A DNA stretch of 64,000 bases from Bradyrhizobium sp. SRL28. GTDB lineage: Bacteria > Pseudomonadota > Alphaproteobacteria > Rhizobiales > Xanthobacteraceae. Under the pieces are notes generated by a model. The model made no database searches. It was given only the letters and a program-made list of their open reading frames with translations, and was not told where the DNA came from. Both the position numbers and the translations under genes were made by a program. Shown piece after piece: positions 48,920 to 57,044 of this stretch. Location of the stretch: positions 62,001-126,000 of the forward strand of contig NZ_JAHEAG010000005.1 of assembly GCF_018596315.1 (NCBI RefSeq), read 5' to 3'. Position 1 is the stretch's first letter, and every line of letters begins with the position of its first letter.

Positions 48920-49190
48920 GGACGCCTCCCTTGATTCCCTCGCCGTTTAACGGCGTCGGGCTCGGTTGCAGCTTCGCTTTGTTTGTGATTGTTAGCCTAT
49001 CCGAAAGTCGAACGCGCGCAAGCGGCGGGCGAGATCAAGCTTCTTTGAGGCTTTGAGCGAGCGTTCGGAGAGGTTACTAAGCCGCACAGCAGGCTTGCGA
49101 ATTCCACCCGTCATCCGAAACGGGCGATGCTTGCGATCTTGAATCATCCGCGCGCCTGGCGCGGCCCGTTCAAAATCTTCAGAGGTCGAA

Positions 49191-49207
49191 TCAACTTCAG
49201 AAGTTGA
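49191..49207. promoter_or_regulatory. Palindrome TCAACTTC-A-GAAGTTGA before trmJ
   Basis: Eight-base perfect arms around one base, 20 bases upstream of the trmJ start codon. It could be an operator or a leader hairpin. The rest of the 308-base gap 48920-49227 shows no gene. Confidence 0.4.
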
Positions 49208-49227
49208 ATCAGAAAGTGAACTTGAGA

Positions 49228-50439
49228 ATGTCCGGTTCGGGCACCGATAAAACCAAGTCTGGTTGGGACTTAGCCGGACCAGTTGTGATCCTCGTCGAGC
49301 CGCAGCTCGGCGAGAATATCGGCATGGCCGCGCGCGCGATGGGCAATTTTGCGCTGTCGCGTTTGCGGATCGTCAATCCGCGCGACGGCTGGCCGAACAT
49401 CGCGGCGCAGCGGGCAGCGGCCGGCGCCGACCAGATTCTGGAACAGGCCCAGTTGTTCGACACCGTTGAGCAGGCGGTCGCCGATCTGACGCTTCTGTTT
49501 GCCACCACGGCTCGCGCCCATGACCAGGCCAAGCCGGTCGTCGCCCCGGTGGCAGCGGCGGCCGAGATCGTGGCCCATGTCGGCAGTGGTGGCGGGGTCG
49601 GCATCCTGTTCGGCCGGGAGCGCTACGGCCTTCAGAACGAGGAGGTCGCGCTCGCCAACCGGATCATCACCTTCCCGGTCAAGCCGGGTTTTGCTTCGCT
49701 GAACCTGGCGCAGGCGGTGCTGCTGATTGGCTACGAGTGGTTCAAGTTGTCGACCGGCGGCACGCTGCCGTTCGCGATGCCGGAACGATCCGAGCCGGCG
49801 TCGCAGCACCAGATGCAGGCCTTCTTCGACAATCTGGTCCGGGAACTCGACAAGGTCGAATTTCTCCGCCCGCGCGAGAAGCGGGAGACCATGCTGGTCA
49901 ACCTGCGCAACATCTTCACCCGCATGGACCCGACCAAGCAGGACATGCACACCCTGCACGGGGTGGTGATGGCGATCGCGGAAGGCCGCAAGGGTCCGGC
50001 CAAGGGCGGCGTGCTGGACGGCGAGCAGGCCACAAGGCTGCGCGCACTGCTGGCCGAACACGGGCAGGGGCCGGCGGTGCCCGGCGACAGTAGCACCGTG
50101 CGCGGGCTCGCCCGGCTGCTGCGGCGGAACCCGACCGATGCCGAGCGGGTCCTGTGGCAGGCGCTGACCCGCGACCGCCGGTTTGCGGGCCAGTTCAAGC
50201 GCCAGACGCCGGTGGGGCGTCACATTCCGGATTTCGTTTCCTTCGTGCACCGGTTGGCGATCGAACTGGTCAATCCGAACGAGTCGGATGCCATCGTCGC
50301 CGACCGCGCCGGCCGCAAGACCTGGCTGGAAGCGCGCGACTATCGCGTGATCGAGATGCGGGTCGCCGATGTCGAGGCTGATCTCGCGGCGGAACTGGAA
50401 CGGCTCGAAAAAACCGTAGGGTGGGCAAAGGCGCGCTAG
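49228..50439 (+). CDS. trmJ: TrmJ-type tRNA methyltransferase fused to a DUF559 domain
   Basis: The 403-residue protein has the SpoU/TrmJ domain (about 15-170: ILVEPQLGENIGMAARAMGN; GILFGRERYGLQNEEVAL; FASLNLAQAVLLIGYEW), then a helical region typical of TrmJ (to about 255). Its C-terminal DUF559 domain (about 290-395) contains RLLRRNPTDAERVLWQAL and HIPDFVSFVHRLAIELVN. TrmJ methylates the ribose of tRNA position 32. In DUF559 the usual ELDG motif reads ELVN, so nuclease activity is doubtful. The last residues (TVGWAKAR) are encoded by a dispersed repeat. ATG 49228 is chosen. Confidence 0.85.
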   Translation: MSGSGTDKTKSGWDLAGPVVILVEPQLGENIGMAARAMGNFALSRLRIVNPRDGWPNIAAQRAAAGADQILEQAQLFDTVEQAVADLTLLFATTARAHDQAKPVVAPVAAAAEIVAHVGSGGGVGILFGRERYGLQNEEVALANRIITFPVKPGFASLNLAQAVLLIGYEWFKLSTGGTLPFAMPERSEPASQHQMQAFFDNLVRELDKVEFLRPREKRETMLVNLRNIFTRMDPTKQDMHTLHGVVMAIAEGRKGPAKGGVLDGEQATRLRALLAEHGQGPAVPGDSSTVRGLARLLRRNPTDAERVLWQALTRDRRFAGQFKRQTPVGRHIPDFVSFVHRLAIELVNPNESDAIVADRAGRKTWLEARDYRVIEMRVADVEADLAAELERLEKTVGWAKAR

Positions 50440-50540
50440 CGCCGTGCCCACCATGCATCTCGAATCTCGGAGTGAATGGTGGGCACGCTTCCGCCTTCGC
50501 TCTTTGAGCTACGGCGGACAGGTCGCTTTGCCCACCCTAC
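50416..50540. repeat. intergenic inverted repeat overlapping the trmJ 3' end
   Basis: GTAGGGTGGGCAAAGGCGCG...GTGCCCACCAT pairs with ATGGTGGGCAC...TTTGCCCACCCTAC. It is the same family as 19186 and 20678. Its left arm supplies the last codons and the stop of the TrmJ fusion gene. Confidence 0.9.
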
Positions 50541-50619
50541 GATCGCTGTCCCTCGGCGCACGAACGGAGTAAACTTAGCCTGCTGCAGTCCAATCGACAA
50601 CGCAACGCGGAGGTCTGCC

Positions 50620-51252
50620 ATGGCTACATCCGACTGGCGTCTCGAAGGCGAATGGATCAAGAACTGCACCTGCGCGTTCGGCTGTCCGTGCGATTTCAAT
50701 GCCCTGCCGACGAAAGGTTATTGCAAGGGCATGGTCGGCATGCGGATCACCAAGGGGCATTTCGAGAAGACCAAACTCGACGGCCTGGTTTTCGCGGCGA
50801 CCGTCGATTTTCCCGGCGCACTGCACGAGGGCAATGGTCAGTTGCAGCCGATTATCGACGAGCGCGCGACGCCGGAGCAGCGCGAAGCGCTATTCAATAT
50901 CATGTCGGGCAAGAATTCCGCTGAAGGCACGCTATTCCAGATCCTCAGCCTGATCGTGACCAAAATGCATGAGCCGTTGTTCGTGCCGTTCGAGTTCTCG
51001 TTCGACAAGAATGGCCGGGTCGCGCGTGTCGTCGCGAAGGGTGTGCTGGAGACCGAGGTCGAGCCGATCAAGAATCCGGTGACGGGAGAGCCTCATCGTA
51101 TTCAGGTGGTGATGCCTGAGGGATTCGAACACCGGGCGGCCGAGGTTGCCTCGGCCAACATCCGCTCGACCGGCGCTATAAAGTTCGACACCAAGGGCAC
51201 GCATAGTTCGCTCGCCACTGTCGTTCAGACGCCGGAAGGTGTCGCGGCCTAG
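50620..51252 (+). CDS. DUF1326 domain protein
   Basis: The 210-residue protein starts MATSDWRLEGEWIKNCTCAF and carries the family's CxC...GCPC cluster (NCTCAFGCPCDFNALPTKGY), which may bind a metal. The rest (LDGLVFAATVDFPGALHEGN; GTHSSLATVVQTPEG) is typical. GGAGG lies 8 bases before the ATG at 50620. The next gene (DUF2182) follows 46 bases later; these two families often occur together, so they probably form one functional unit. Confidence 0.88.
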   Translation: MATSDWRLEGEWIKNCTCAFGCPCDFNALPTKGYCKGMVGMRITKGHFEKTKLDGLVFAATVDFPGALHEGNGQLQPIIDERATPEQREALFNIMSGKNSAEGTLFQILSLIVTKMHEPLFVPFEFSFDKNGRVARVVAKGVLETEVEPIKNPVTGEPHRIQVVMPEGFEHRAAEVASANIRSTGAIKFDTKGTHSSLATVVQTPEGVAA

Positions 51253-51298
51253 CGCCCAAATCCAACTCTACGTGCCGTTCCAGCAGCGGGGCGGATTC

Positions 51299-52096
51299 AT
51301 GATGGCGACCTCGGCGCTCGAGCAGACTCTGCGGCACGATCGCCTGATCGTGGCCATCGGAATAGCCACGGTGGTTGCGTTCTCCTGGGGCTATCTGCTT
51401 GCCGGCGCCGGCATCGACATGAGCATGGCCGATATGCCGATGGACCCCGAGCCGTGGACGGCGGCCCAGGCATGGCTCATATTCGCGATGTGGTGGGTGA
51501 TGATGATCGCGATGATGGTGCCCAGCGCCGCGCCCACGATCCTGCTGTTCGCCGCCATCAAGCGCAGACAGGCGACGACGGAGAGCCCCGTCATCGCAAG
51601 CTGGCTTTTTCTCGCCGGCTATCTCGTGATCTGGGCGGGCTTCAGCGTTGTTGCGGTCTCGCTGCAGTGGGGACTTGATCAGGCCGGACTACTGTCAGGC
51701 ATGATGGCGAGCACCAGCAGCGTGATCGCCGGGATCATCCTGCTTGCGGCCGGGCTCTATCAGTTGACGCCGATCAAGCGCGCCTGTCTTCGCTACTGCC
51801 AGAGTCCGTTGCTGTTCCTCTCGAGCTACTGGCAACGCGGCGCCATGGGCGCGCTGCGGATGGGTCTCCAGCACGGCGGCTACTGCGTCGGCTGTTGCTG
51901 GTTCCTGATGGCGCTGCTGTTCGTCGTCGGTGTCATGAACCTGGTCTGGATCGCTGCGGTCGCGATCTATGTCGCCTTCGAGAAACTGCTGCCGCGCAGC
52001 GAATGGCTCAGCCGCATCGCGGGCGTCGGCCTGATCCTGGTCGGCGCAATCGTGCTCGCGCGCGGCCTGACCGTCACGGCTTCCGCGTCCCTGTAA
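51299..52096 (+). CDS. DUF2182 integral membrane protein
   Basis: The 265-residue protein has about six or seven helices. The second helix pair contains AWLIFAMWWVMMIAMMVPSA and the fifth LQHGGYCVGCCWFLMALLFV, with Met-, His- and Cys-rich faces that suggest metal handling. DUF2182 proteins are described as metal-binding membrane proteins, but no reaction is established. It is the second gene of a DUF1326-DUF2182 pair. Confidence 0.88.
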   Translation: MMATSALEQTLRHDRLIVAIGIATVVAFSWGYLLAGAGIDMSMADMPMDPEPWTAAQAWLIFAMWWVMMIAMMVPSAAPTILLFAAIKRRQATTESPVIASWLFLAGYLVIWAGFSVVAVSLQWGLDQAGLLSGMMASTSSVIAGIILLAAGLYQLTPIKRACLRYCQSPLLFLSSYWQRGAMGALRMGLQHGGYCVGCCWFLMALLFVVGVMNLVWIAAVAIYVAFEKLLPRSEWLSRIAGVGLILVGAIVLARGLTVTASASL

Positions 52097-52120
52097 TCGA
52101 TCGGCGACCTCGTCACCGCT

Positions 52121-52780
52121 TCAGACGGCGACAAGTTCTGCAGGGTTGCCGGCCCGCTTCGCCTTCTTCACCTTCGAAGGCCCGAACAGATTGCCTGCGG
52201 CGAGGCCAGCGGTATCGGCGACGCCGGGATCGCGTGACACCATGGCGGCGACGATGGCGCCGTCGATCAAGAGCGCGAGTTGATGCGCGAGCACCTGCGG
52301 CTCGGCCGCGCCCATTTCACCGGCGAGCTTTTCGATATGCGCCAGCACCACTTTCTTGTGGCGCAGCGCGATGTTGCGGAACTGCTTGGCGTCCTTGTCG
52401 TGCTCGGCGACCGCATTGATGAAGGGGCAGCCGTAGAAGCGCTCTTCGGCGAACCATTGCTTCAGCGCCGGAAAAATCCGCTTCAGTTTTGTCTGCGCGT
52501 CGCCGCCGCCGTCCTCCATCGCGCCGATGAACCATTCGCGCCACGCCTTGCCTTCGCTCTCCAGCACGGCGTTGACGAGGTTGGTCTTGGAGCCGAACAG
52601 TTTGTAGAGCGTGGTCTTTGCGGTGCCGGCCTCGTCGATGATGGCGTCGATGCCGGTGGCGTTGATGCCGTTCTTGCAGAACAAATGCGTGGCGGCGCTG
52701 AGCAGCCGGCCGCGCGCCGACTCCTCGTCGCCTGCGGCGCGTGCCGCGACAGCCTTTCTCTTGGAAACCGATTTGCCCAT
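52121..52780 (-). CDS. TetR/AcrR family regulator
   Basis: The 219-residue protein has an N-terminal TetR helix-turn-helix (about 22-70: LLSAATHLFCKNGINATGID, then AKTTLYKLFGSKTNLVNAVL) and a C-terminal ligand domain similar to the YcdC/AefR-type. It is divergent from the OsmC operon and convergent with DUF2182. An inverted repeat at 52847 in the divergent gap is a candidate operator. The ligand is unknown. Confidence 0.9.
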   Translation of the reverse strand: MGKSVSKRKAVAARAAGDEESARGRLLSAATHLFCKNGINATGIDAIIDEAGTAKTTLYKLFGSKTNLVNAVLESEGKAWREWFIGAMEDGGGDAQTKLKRIFPALKQWFAEERFYGCPFINAVAEHDKDAKQFRNIALRHKKVVLAHIEKLAGEMGAAEPQVLAHQLALLIDGAIVAAMVSRDPGVADTAGLAAGNLFGPSKVKKAKRAGNPAELVAV

Positions 52781-52846
52781 GCGCCGCAGTTAATCGAACC
52801 GCCGCGCAATCATCAAGTCGCATCTTTGCGCTGAAAATAATCGCAA

Positions 52847-52865
52847 CGGAGCGGCAATTGCTCCG
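52847..52865. promoter_or_regulatory. Inverted repeat CGGAGC-N7-GCTCCG
   Basis: The arms are exact and lie between the TetR gene and the OsmC operon, about 85 bases upstream of the sigma-54-like promoter. It may be a TetR operator or an enhancer site. Sequence symmetry is the only evidence. Confidence 0.4.
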
Positions 52866-52950
52866 CGCCTGTGCAGCGCGGCGCTGACCAATTTCCGTGC
52901 AGCTATCGGTAAGCGGCGAGAGAGCTTGGCCTTTTGGTTTTGGCCTGATC

Positions 52951-52966
52951 TGGCACGCTTAATGCA
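52951..52966 (+). promoter_or_regulatory. Sigma-54 (-24/-12) promoter before the OsmC operon
   Basis: TGGCACGCTTAATGCA matches TGGCACG-N4-TTGCA at all but one position, with ten bases between GG and GC. The start codon is 41 bases downstream of the -12 element, leaving a leader of about 28 bases. Confidence 0.7.
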
Positions 52967-53006
52967 GGAAACAGAACGTTCGGTATCCTACCTAGGGAGA
53001 GACAAG

Positions 53007-53549
53007 ATGACCGCGGTCGCTCAAAAAACGGTGCTCACAGGCTGCCTGGCCCCGATCGACAAGGGTGGGCTGGAACAGCTCATCGCCAACGGCAAGGCCA
53101 ATCCGAAGGTCATCAAGACCTTGAAGTGCAAGACGGTGGCGGAAGGCAAGTTTCGCCACGCCAATTACATCCGCAACCTGGCGCCCTACATCGTCGACGA
53201 ACCTCCGGGTCTTTTGGGCGATGACACCGCACCCAATCCGTCGGAGGCCTCGCTGGCCGCGCTCGGTTCGTGCCTGGCGGTCGGCCTCCACGCCAACGCC
53301 GTTCACCGCGGCTGGATCGTCAACAAGCTCGAACTCGAACTCGAGGGCGATCTCAACATCACGGCGGTGTGGGGCACCGGCGACGTCAGCGAGAAGTCGG
53401 TCGGCTTCACGGATGTGCGCGTCAAGGTCGACATGGAATGCGAGGGCATTCCGAAGAGCGAGATCGACGCGTTGGTGACCCACGTCAAGAAGTGGTCGCC
53501 GGTCGCCAACACCTTTACGCGGCCGGTCAATCTCGAAGTCAGCATCTAA
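53007..53549 (+). CDS. OsmC family protein
   Basis: The 180-residue protein has the OsmC fold with both redox Cys: ALGSCLAVGLHANAVHRGW and VKVDMECEGIPKSEIDALV. OsmC/Ohr-like proteins reduce organic peroxides or act in sulfane-sulfur and oxidative-stress metabolism. The start at 53007 follows AGGGAGAGACAAG. It is the first of three same-strand genes (acyl-CoA-dehydrogenase-like, rhodanese), downstream of a sigma-54-like promoter. Confidence 0.88.
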   Translation: MTAVAQKTVLTGCLAPIDKGGLEQLIANGKANPKVIKTLKCKTVAEGKFRHANYIRNLAPYIVDEPPGLLGDDTAPNPSEASLAALGSCLAVGLHANAVHRGWIVNKLELELEGDLNITAVWGTGDVSEKSVGFTDVRVKVDMECEGIPKSEIDALVTHVKKWSPVANTFTRPVNLEVSI

Positions 53550-53588
53550 CGGAACGCGACGCGCGCAACAGGGGTGCGGGAGACGGTC

Positions 53589-54755
53589 ATGGGTTCACTA
53601 GCCTTATCGCGGGTCGAAGCTACAGATCGGCCCGCACCTACGATTGCTGACGAAGTTGCCAGGATTGCGCGTCAGGAGCTTGCACCGCTTGCAGGTGCAA
53701 TCGATGCGGGTTCGGTTTATCCGGGCGAGTTGCTGCGCAGTCTCGGCAAAGTCGGCGCGTGGAGCAGCCATGTCCCGCAGGAGGGACCTGCGGATCTGCG
53801 CTGCGCCATCCAGTCGATAGCCGTGATCGGGGAAGTCTGCGGCGCCACTGCTTTCATGGCCTGGTGCCAGAACACGCTGGTCTGGTACGCTGCGAATTCG
53901 ACCAACCTGAACCTTGCAAGGCGCTTCGGCGACAGTTTTTCGAGTGGACGGGTGCTCGGCGGCACCGGCCTTTCCAATCCGATGAAGAGTTTCTTCGGCA
54001 TTGAGCGCCTGAAATTGAAGGGCCGCAGGGTCGATGGCGGCTACATCGTCAAGGGTGCGCTGCCCTGGGTCTCCAATCTCGGGCCCGACCACTATTTCGG
54101 CACCATCTTCGAGCGCGAGGACGAGGGCGGCGGCACCGCAAAAAGCGGGCCGGTCGGCGCCGCAAAAAGCGGGCCGGACATCGTCATGTTCCTTGCCGAT
54201 TGTTCCAATCCGGCGATCACCCTGCAGCCGTGCAAGCCGTTCCTAGCGATGGACGGCACCGGCACCTATGGCGTGCAGTTCCGCGACGTGTTCGTGTCGG
54301 ATGAATTGATCCTGGCCGAACAGGCCGGGCAGTTCGTGAAGAAAATCCGCGCGGGCTTCGTCCTGCTGCAGACCGGCATGGGGCTTGGCCTGATCAAGGA
54401 TTGCATCGGCATCATGGATGAGGTCGGGCCGCCGCTCGGCCACGTCAACCGTTATCTGCCGCAGCAGCCGACGCAATTCCGCGAGCTCCATGCCGAGTTC
54501 GAGAAGGAGGCGATGGCGCTGGCGTGCGATCCCTATAATTCCGACGATAGCTATTGGCGCCGTGTCATCGGGCTGCGGCTACGGCTTGGCGACGCCAGCG
54601 TCGCGGCGGCGCATGCGGCGATGCTCCATTGCGGGGCGCGCGGTTACCTGAAGAGCCATCGCGCCCAGCGCCGGCTTCGCGAAGCCTATTTCGTCGCCAT
54701 CGTCACCCCCGCCACCAAGCAGCTTCGCAAAATGCTGGCCGGCGACGAGCACTAA
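53589..54755 (+). CDS. Acyl-CoA dehydrogenase-like flavoprotein
   Basis: The 388-residue protein aligns with the ACAD/DszC-like family: GEVCGATAFMAWCQNTLVWY, GTGLSNPMKSFFGIERLKLK, GGYIVKGALPWVSNLGPDHY and a helical C-terminal domain (about 240-388). A short duplication (GGTAKSGPVGAAKSGPD) sits in the middle. The general-base Glu cannot be placed by eye, so it may be an oxygen-using flavin monooxygenase or dehydrogenase rather than a true ACAD. GGGAG precedes the ATG. Confidence 0.8.
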   Translation: MGSLALSRVEATDRPAPTIADEVARIARQELAPLAGAIDAGSVYPGELLRSLGKVGAWSSHVPQEGPADLRCAIQSIAVIGEVCGATAFMAWCQNTLVWYAANSTNLNLARRFGDSFSSGRVLGGTGLSNPMKSFFGIERLKLKGRRVDGGYIVKGALPWVSNLGPDHYFGTIFEREDEGGGTAKSGPVGAAKSGPDIVMFLADCSNPAITLQPCKPFLAMDGTGTYGVQFRDVFVSDELILAEQAGQFVKKIRAGFVLLQTGMGLGLIKDCIGIMDEVGPPLGHVNRYLPQQPTQFRELHAEFEKEAMALACDPYNSDDSYWRRVIGLRLRLGDASVAAAHAAMLHCGARGYLKSHRAQRRLREAYFVAIVTPATKQLRKMLAGDEH

Positions 54756-54807
54756 AGGGATTTCCGACCGACCCCAACCAGCAACCACACAACAGGAGAG
54801 GCCTGCC

Positions 54808-55686
54808 ATGACGGACGTTCTGATTACTGCCGGCGAACTCGCGGAATTCCTCAAGCAAGAGCCGTGTGTCGTCATCGACACCCGCAATCCCGAAGCCTAC
54901 GGCGCGGGGCACCTCCCGGGCGCCGTCAATGTCCATGAAATCTTCACCTATCTGGCGACCTCGACGCCGGAGGGCATTCATGAACTGAAAACAAAATTCT
55001 CCGATGCGTTTGGCGCTGCCGGATTATCCGGCAAGGAAACCGCCGTCATCTACGAACAGTCGATGAATTCCGGCTTCGGCCAATCCTGCCGCGGCTATTA
55101 CCTGCTGACCATGCTCGGCTATCCCAAGGTGAAAGTGCTGCATGGCGGTTACGATGCCTGGGCGGCGGCGGACCTGCCGATGACGAAGGACGTGCCATCG
55201 CCGGTGAAGGCGTCGTTCTCGGTTCTGCCCGAAGCCGGCGACATCCTGATCGACGCCAAGACCATGCTAGCCGCCGTCGGCAAGCCCGGCATTGCGTTGC
55301 TCGATGTCCGCGACATCGACGAGTGGATCGGCGAAAGCTCTTCGCCTTACGGAAAGGATTTCTGCCCGCGCAAGGGACGCATCCCCGGCGCGGTCTGGCT
55401 GGAATGGTACCGCATGATGAAGCCGACCGCGGAGGGGCCGCGCTTCAAGTCCAAGAACGAAATTTTGGCGGAGTGCGCGACCGTCGGCATCACACAGAAT
55501 ACGCCGGTCTACCTCTACTGCTTCAAGGGCGCGCGCGCCTCGAACACGTTCCTGGCGCTGAAGAACGCCGGCGTGAAGGATGTGCGGATGTATTTCGGCT
55601 CCTGGAACGAATGGTCGCGCGATCCGGCGCTGCCGATCGAGGAGGGGCTGCCGATGGAGACCACGCTCACCACCAAGGCGGCGTAA
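54808..55686 (+). CDS. Thiosulfate/3-mercaptopyruvate sulfurtransferase (two rhodanese domains)
   Basis: The 292-residue protein has two rhodanese domains. The N-terminal one (about 5-120: CVVIDTRNPEAYGAGHLPGA) lacks the active Cys in the loop position (IYEQSMNSGFG). The C-terminal one (about 140-285) carries CFKGARAS, with Cys in the catalytic position. Such enzymes move sulfane sulfur, for example from thiosulfate to cyanide. AGGAGAGG precedes the ATG. It is third in the sigma-54-linked operon. Confidence 0.88.
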   Translation: MTDVLITAGELAEFLKQEPCVVIDTRNPEAYGAGHLPGAVNVHEIFTYLATSTPEGIHELKTKFSDAFGAAGLSGKETAVIYEQSMNSGFGQSCRGYYLLTMLGYPKVKVLHGGYDAWAAADLPMTKDVPSPVKASFSVLPEAGDILIDAKTMLAAVGKPGIALLDVRDIDEWIGESSSPYGKDFCPRKGRIPGAVWLEWYRMMKPTAEGPRFKSKNEILAECATVGITQNTPVYLYCFKGARASNTFLALKNAGVKDVRMYFGSWNEWSRDPALPIEEGLPMETTLTTKAA

Positions 55687-55851
55687 GGACGCGTCCGATG
55701 TTGCAGTCTGATTTCCCTGGAATTGGACTGCAACAAGGCGGCCTGCGATCCCTGAAGTGATGGCGCGACCTGATGGAACCGCGCCACCGCGTCGCTCTGG
55801 CGTTCCCGATATCCGCTGCGTATAATCGCGACACAGTTGGTGGTCGCGCGG

Positions 55852-56466
55852 ATGTCGATGTTCTCAGGCAGATTAGGTTTCGCATTGGTCGTGGCGATGC
55901 TGTGCCTCGGTGGGCGAACGGCCCACGCGCAGGCCTCGCCGGTAAATTACTGGATCCCGGGCTGGCCGATGGGATTCAGCGGTGATGCGGGAGAGAGTCC
56001 GAACGGTTACGGCAACTTTCCGAGCTTCGACTTCCGGGACGTCGGAAACGGCTCTTCCTACGCGCGCTACAATTTTTCGAACGGCTTTTTTGTCGGCAGC
56101 CAGCGCAGCACCATGGGCCTGAGCGGCATCAGCCAGAGCGCATTCGGCGGTTTCGGCTCGCTCTATAGCGAAGGCGTGCAGTTCGGCTACAGCCTGAAGA
56201 ACGGCGGCGGTCTGCCCGTCACGTTCTATGCGGGTTTCGACACACTGAAATACAACACCGGCATCGGCGGCCCCTTCGCGCCGTTCGACTCCAAGTCCGG
56301 CACGCTGCCAATCTCCAGCGCGTATGCCGGCGTCGAATTCCAGCCGACGTCGAATCTCAGCCTGTCGCTTGGAGTCGGCGTCGTCCAGCAGTCGGGCCGC
56401 ATCGACAGCGAAATCAATTCGCTCCCCGGCGCTTCGTCGTTCGCCGTCGGCGGTCGCCGCTACTAG
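55852..56466 (+). CDS. Secreted outer-membrane-like beta-barrel protein, hypothetical
   Basis: The 204-residue protein has a signal peptide (LGFALVVAMLCLGGRTAHAQ) and a mature part rich in Gly, Ser, Tyr and Phe with alternating strands (VQFGYSLKNGGGLPVTFYAG; SSAYAGVEFQPTSNLSLSLG). This resembles small opacity-type outer-membrane barrels, but the C-terminus lacks a typical aromatic end. The start at 55852 is one of several nearby Mets. Function unknown. Confidence 0.65.
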   Translation: MSMFSGRLGFALVVAMLCLGGRTAHAQASPVNYWIPGWPMGFSGDAGESPNGYGNFPSFDFRDVGNGSSYARYNFSNGFFVGSQRSTMGLSGISQSAFGGFGSLYSEGVQFGYSLKNGGGLPVTFYAGFDTLKYNTGIGGPFAPFDSKSGTLPISSAYAGVEFQPTSNLSLSLGVGVVQQSGRIDSEINSLPGASSFAVGGRRY

Positions 56467-56631
56467 GGCATGCGCGGCTTCGCCAAGCCAGATGGGCCGC
56501 CAGTCTTCATAAAATGAGACGTTGCGGATAAGGTGTCTTTGATGTCCGATATACCCTCAACAGCGGCGCGAAGTCGAACGTCGCCGGATGTCCGAGTCGG
56601 GCCTAGCTGTGTGTGGCAAGGAGGCCAAGGC

Positions 56632-56976
56632 ATGAGGATAGTGACCGTAGCTCTGGGAACAGCCCTGGTCCTGCTCGACCTGGGTACGTTTAGTGCCGCA
56701 GCGTATGCGCAGCAGGCCAATGTCGTTCGTGAACCACGGCAAAGGCCTATCATCAGGGTGCCCGTGGTAAGGGCAACTCCTTACTGGGATTACAATATTG
56801 TTCCACGATATCGTTATCGCCCAGAAGACGACCGGGTCGATCCATGCGGCGGGCCCGTAGTGCCGGTAATACGCTATGGGGCTCAAGAGGAAACGGTTCC
56901 GCTGTGGCTGGCGAACGATTTGGGTCTTGGCCGTGTGCATGGTCGAGATTGGCCGTGTAGGGGGCGCAACCGGTAA
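56632..56976 (+). CDS. Small secreted hypothetical protein
   Basis: The 114-residue product has a signal peptide (about 1-26, VALGTALVLLDLGTFSAAAY) and a basic, Tyr/Pro/Arg-rich mature part (YWDYNIVPRYRYRPEDDRVD) with two Cys (VDPCGGP, WPCRGR). AAGGAGG lies 8 bases before the ATG at 56632, a strong initiation signal. No family is recognised. Confidence 0.65.
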   Translation: MRIVTVALGTALVLLDLGTFSAAAYAQQANVVREPRQRPIIRVPVVRATPYWDYNIVPRYRYRPEDDRVDPCGGPVVPVIRYGAQEETVPLWLANDLGLGRVHGRDWPCRGRNR

Positions 56977-57044
56977 TGCACCGATTGAGCAGAAAATTTC
57001 TGCTCATCCCGTGGCAAGCCGACGTTTATGAGTACACGCCCTGA

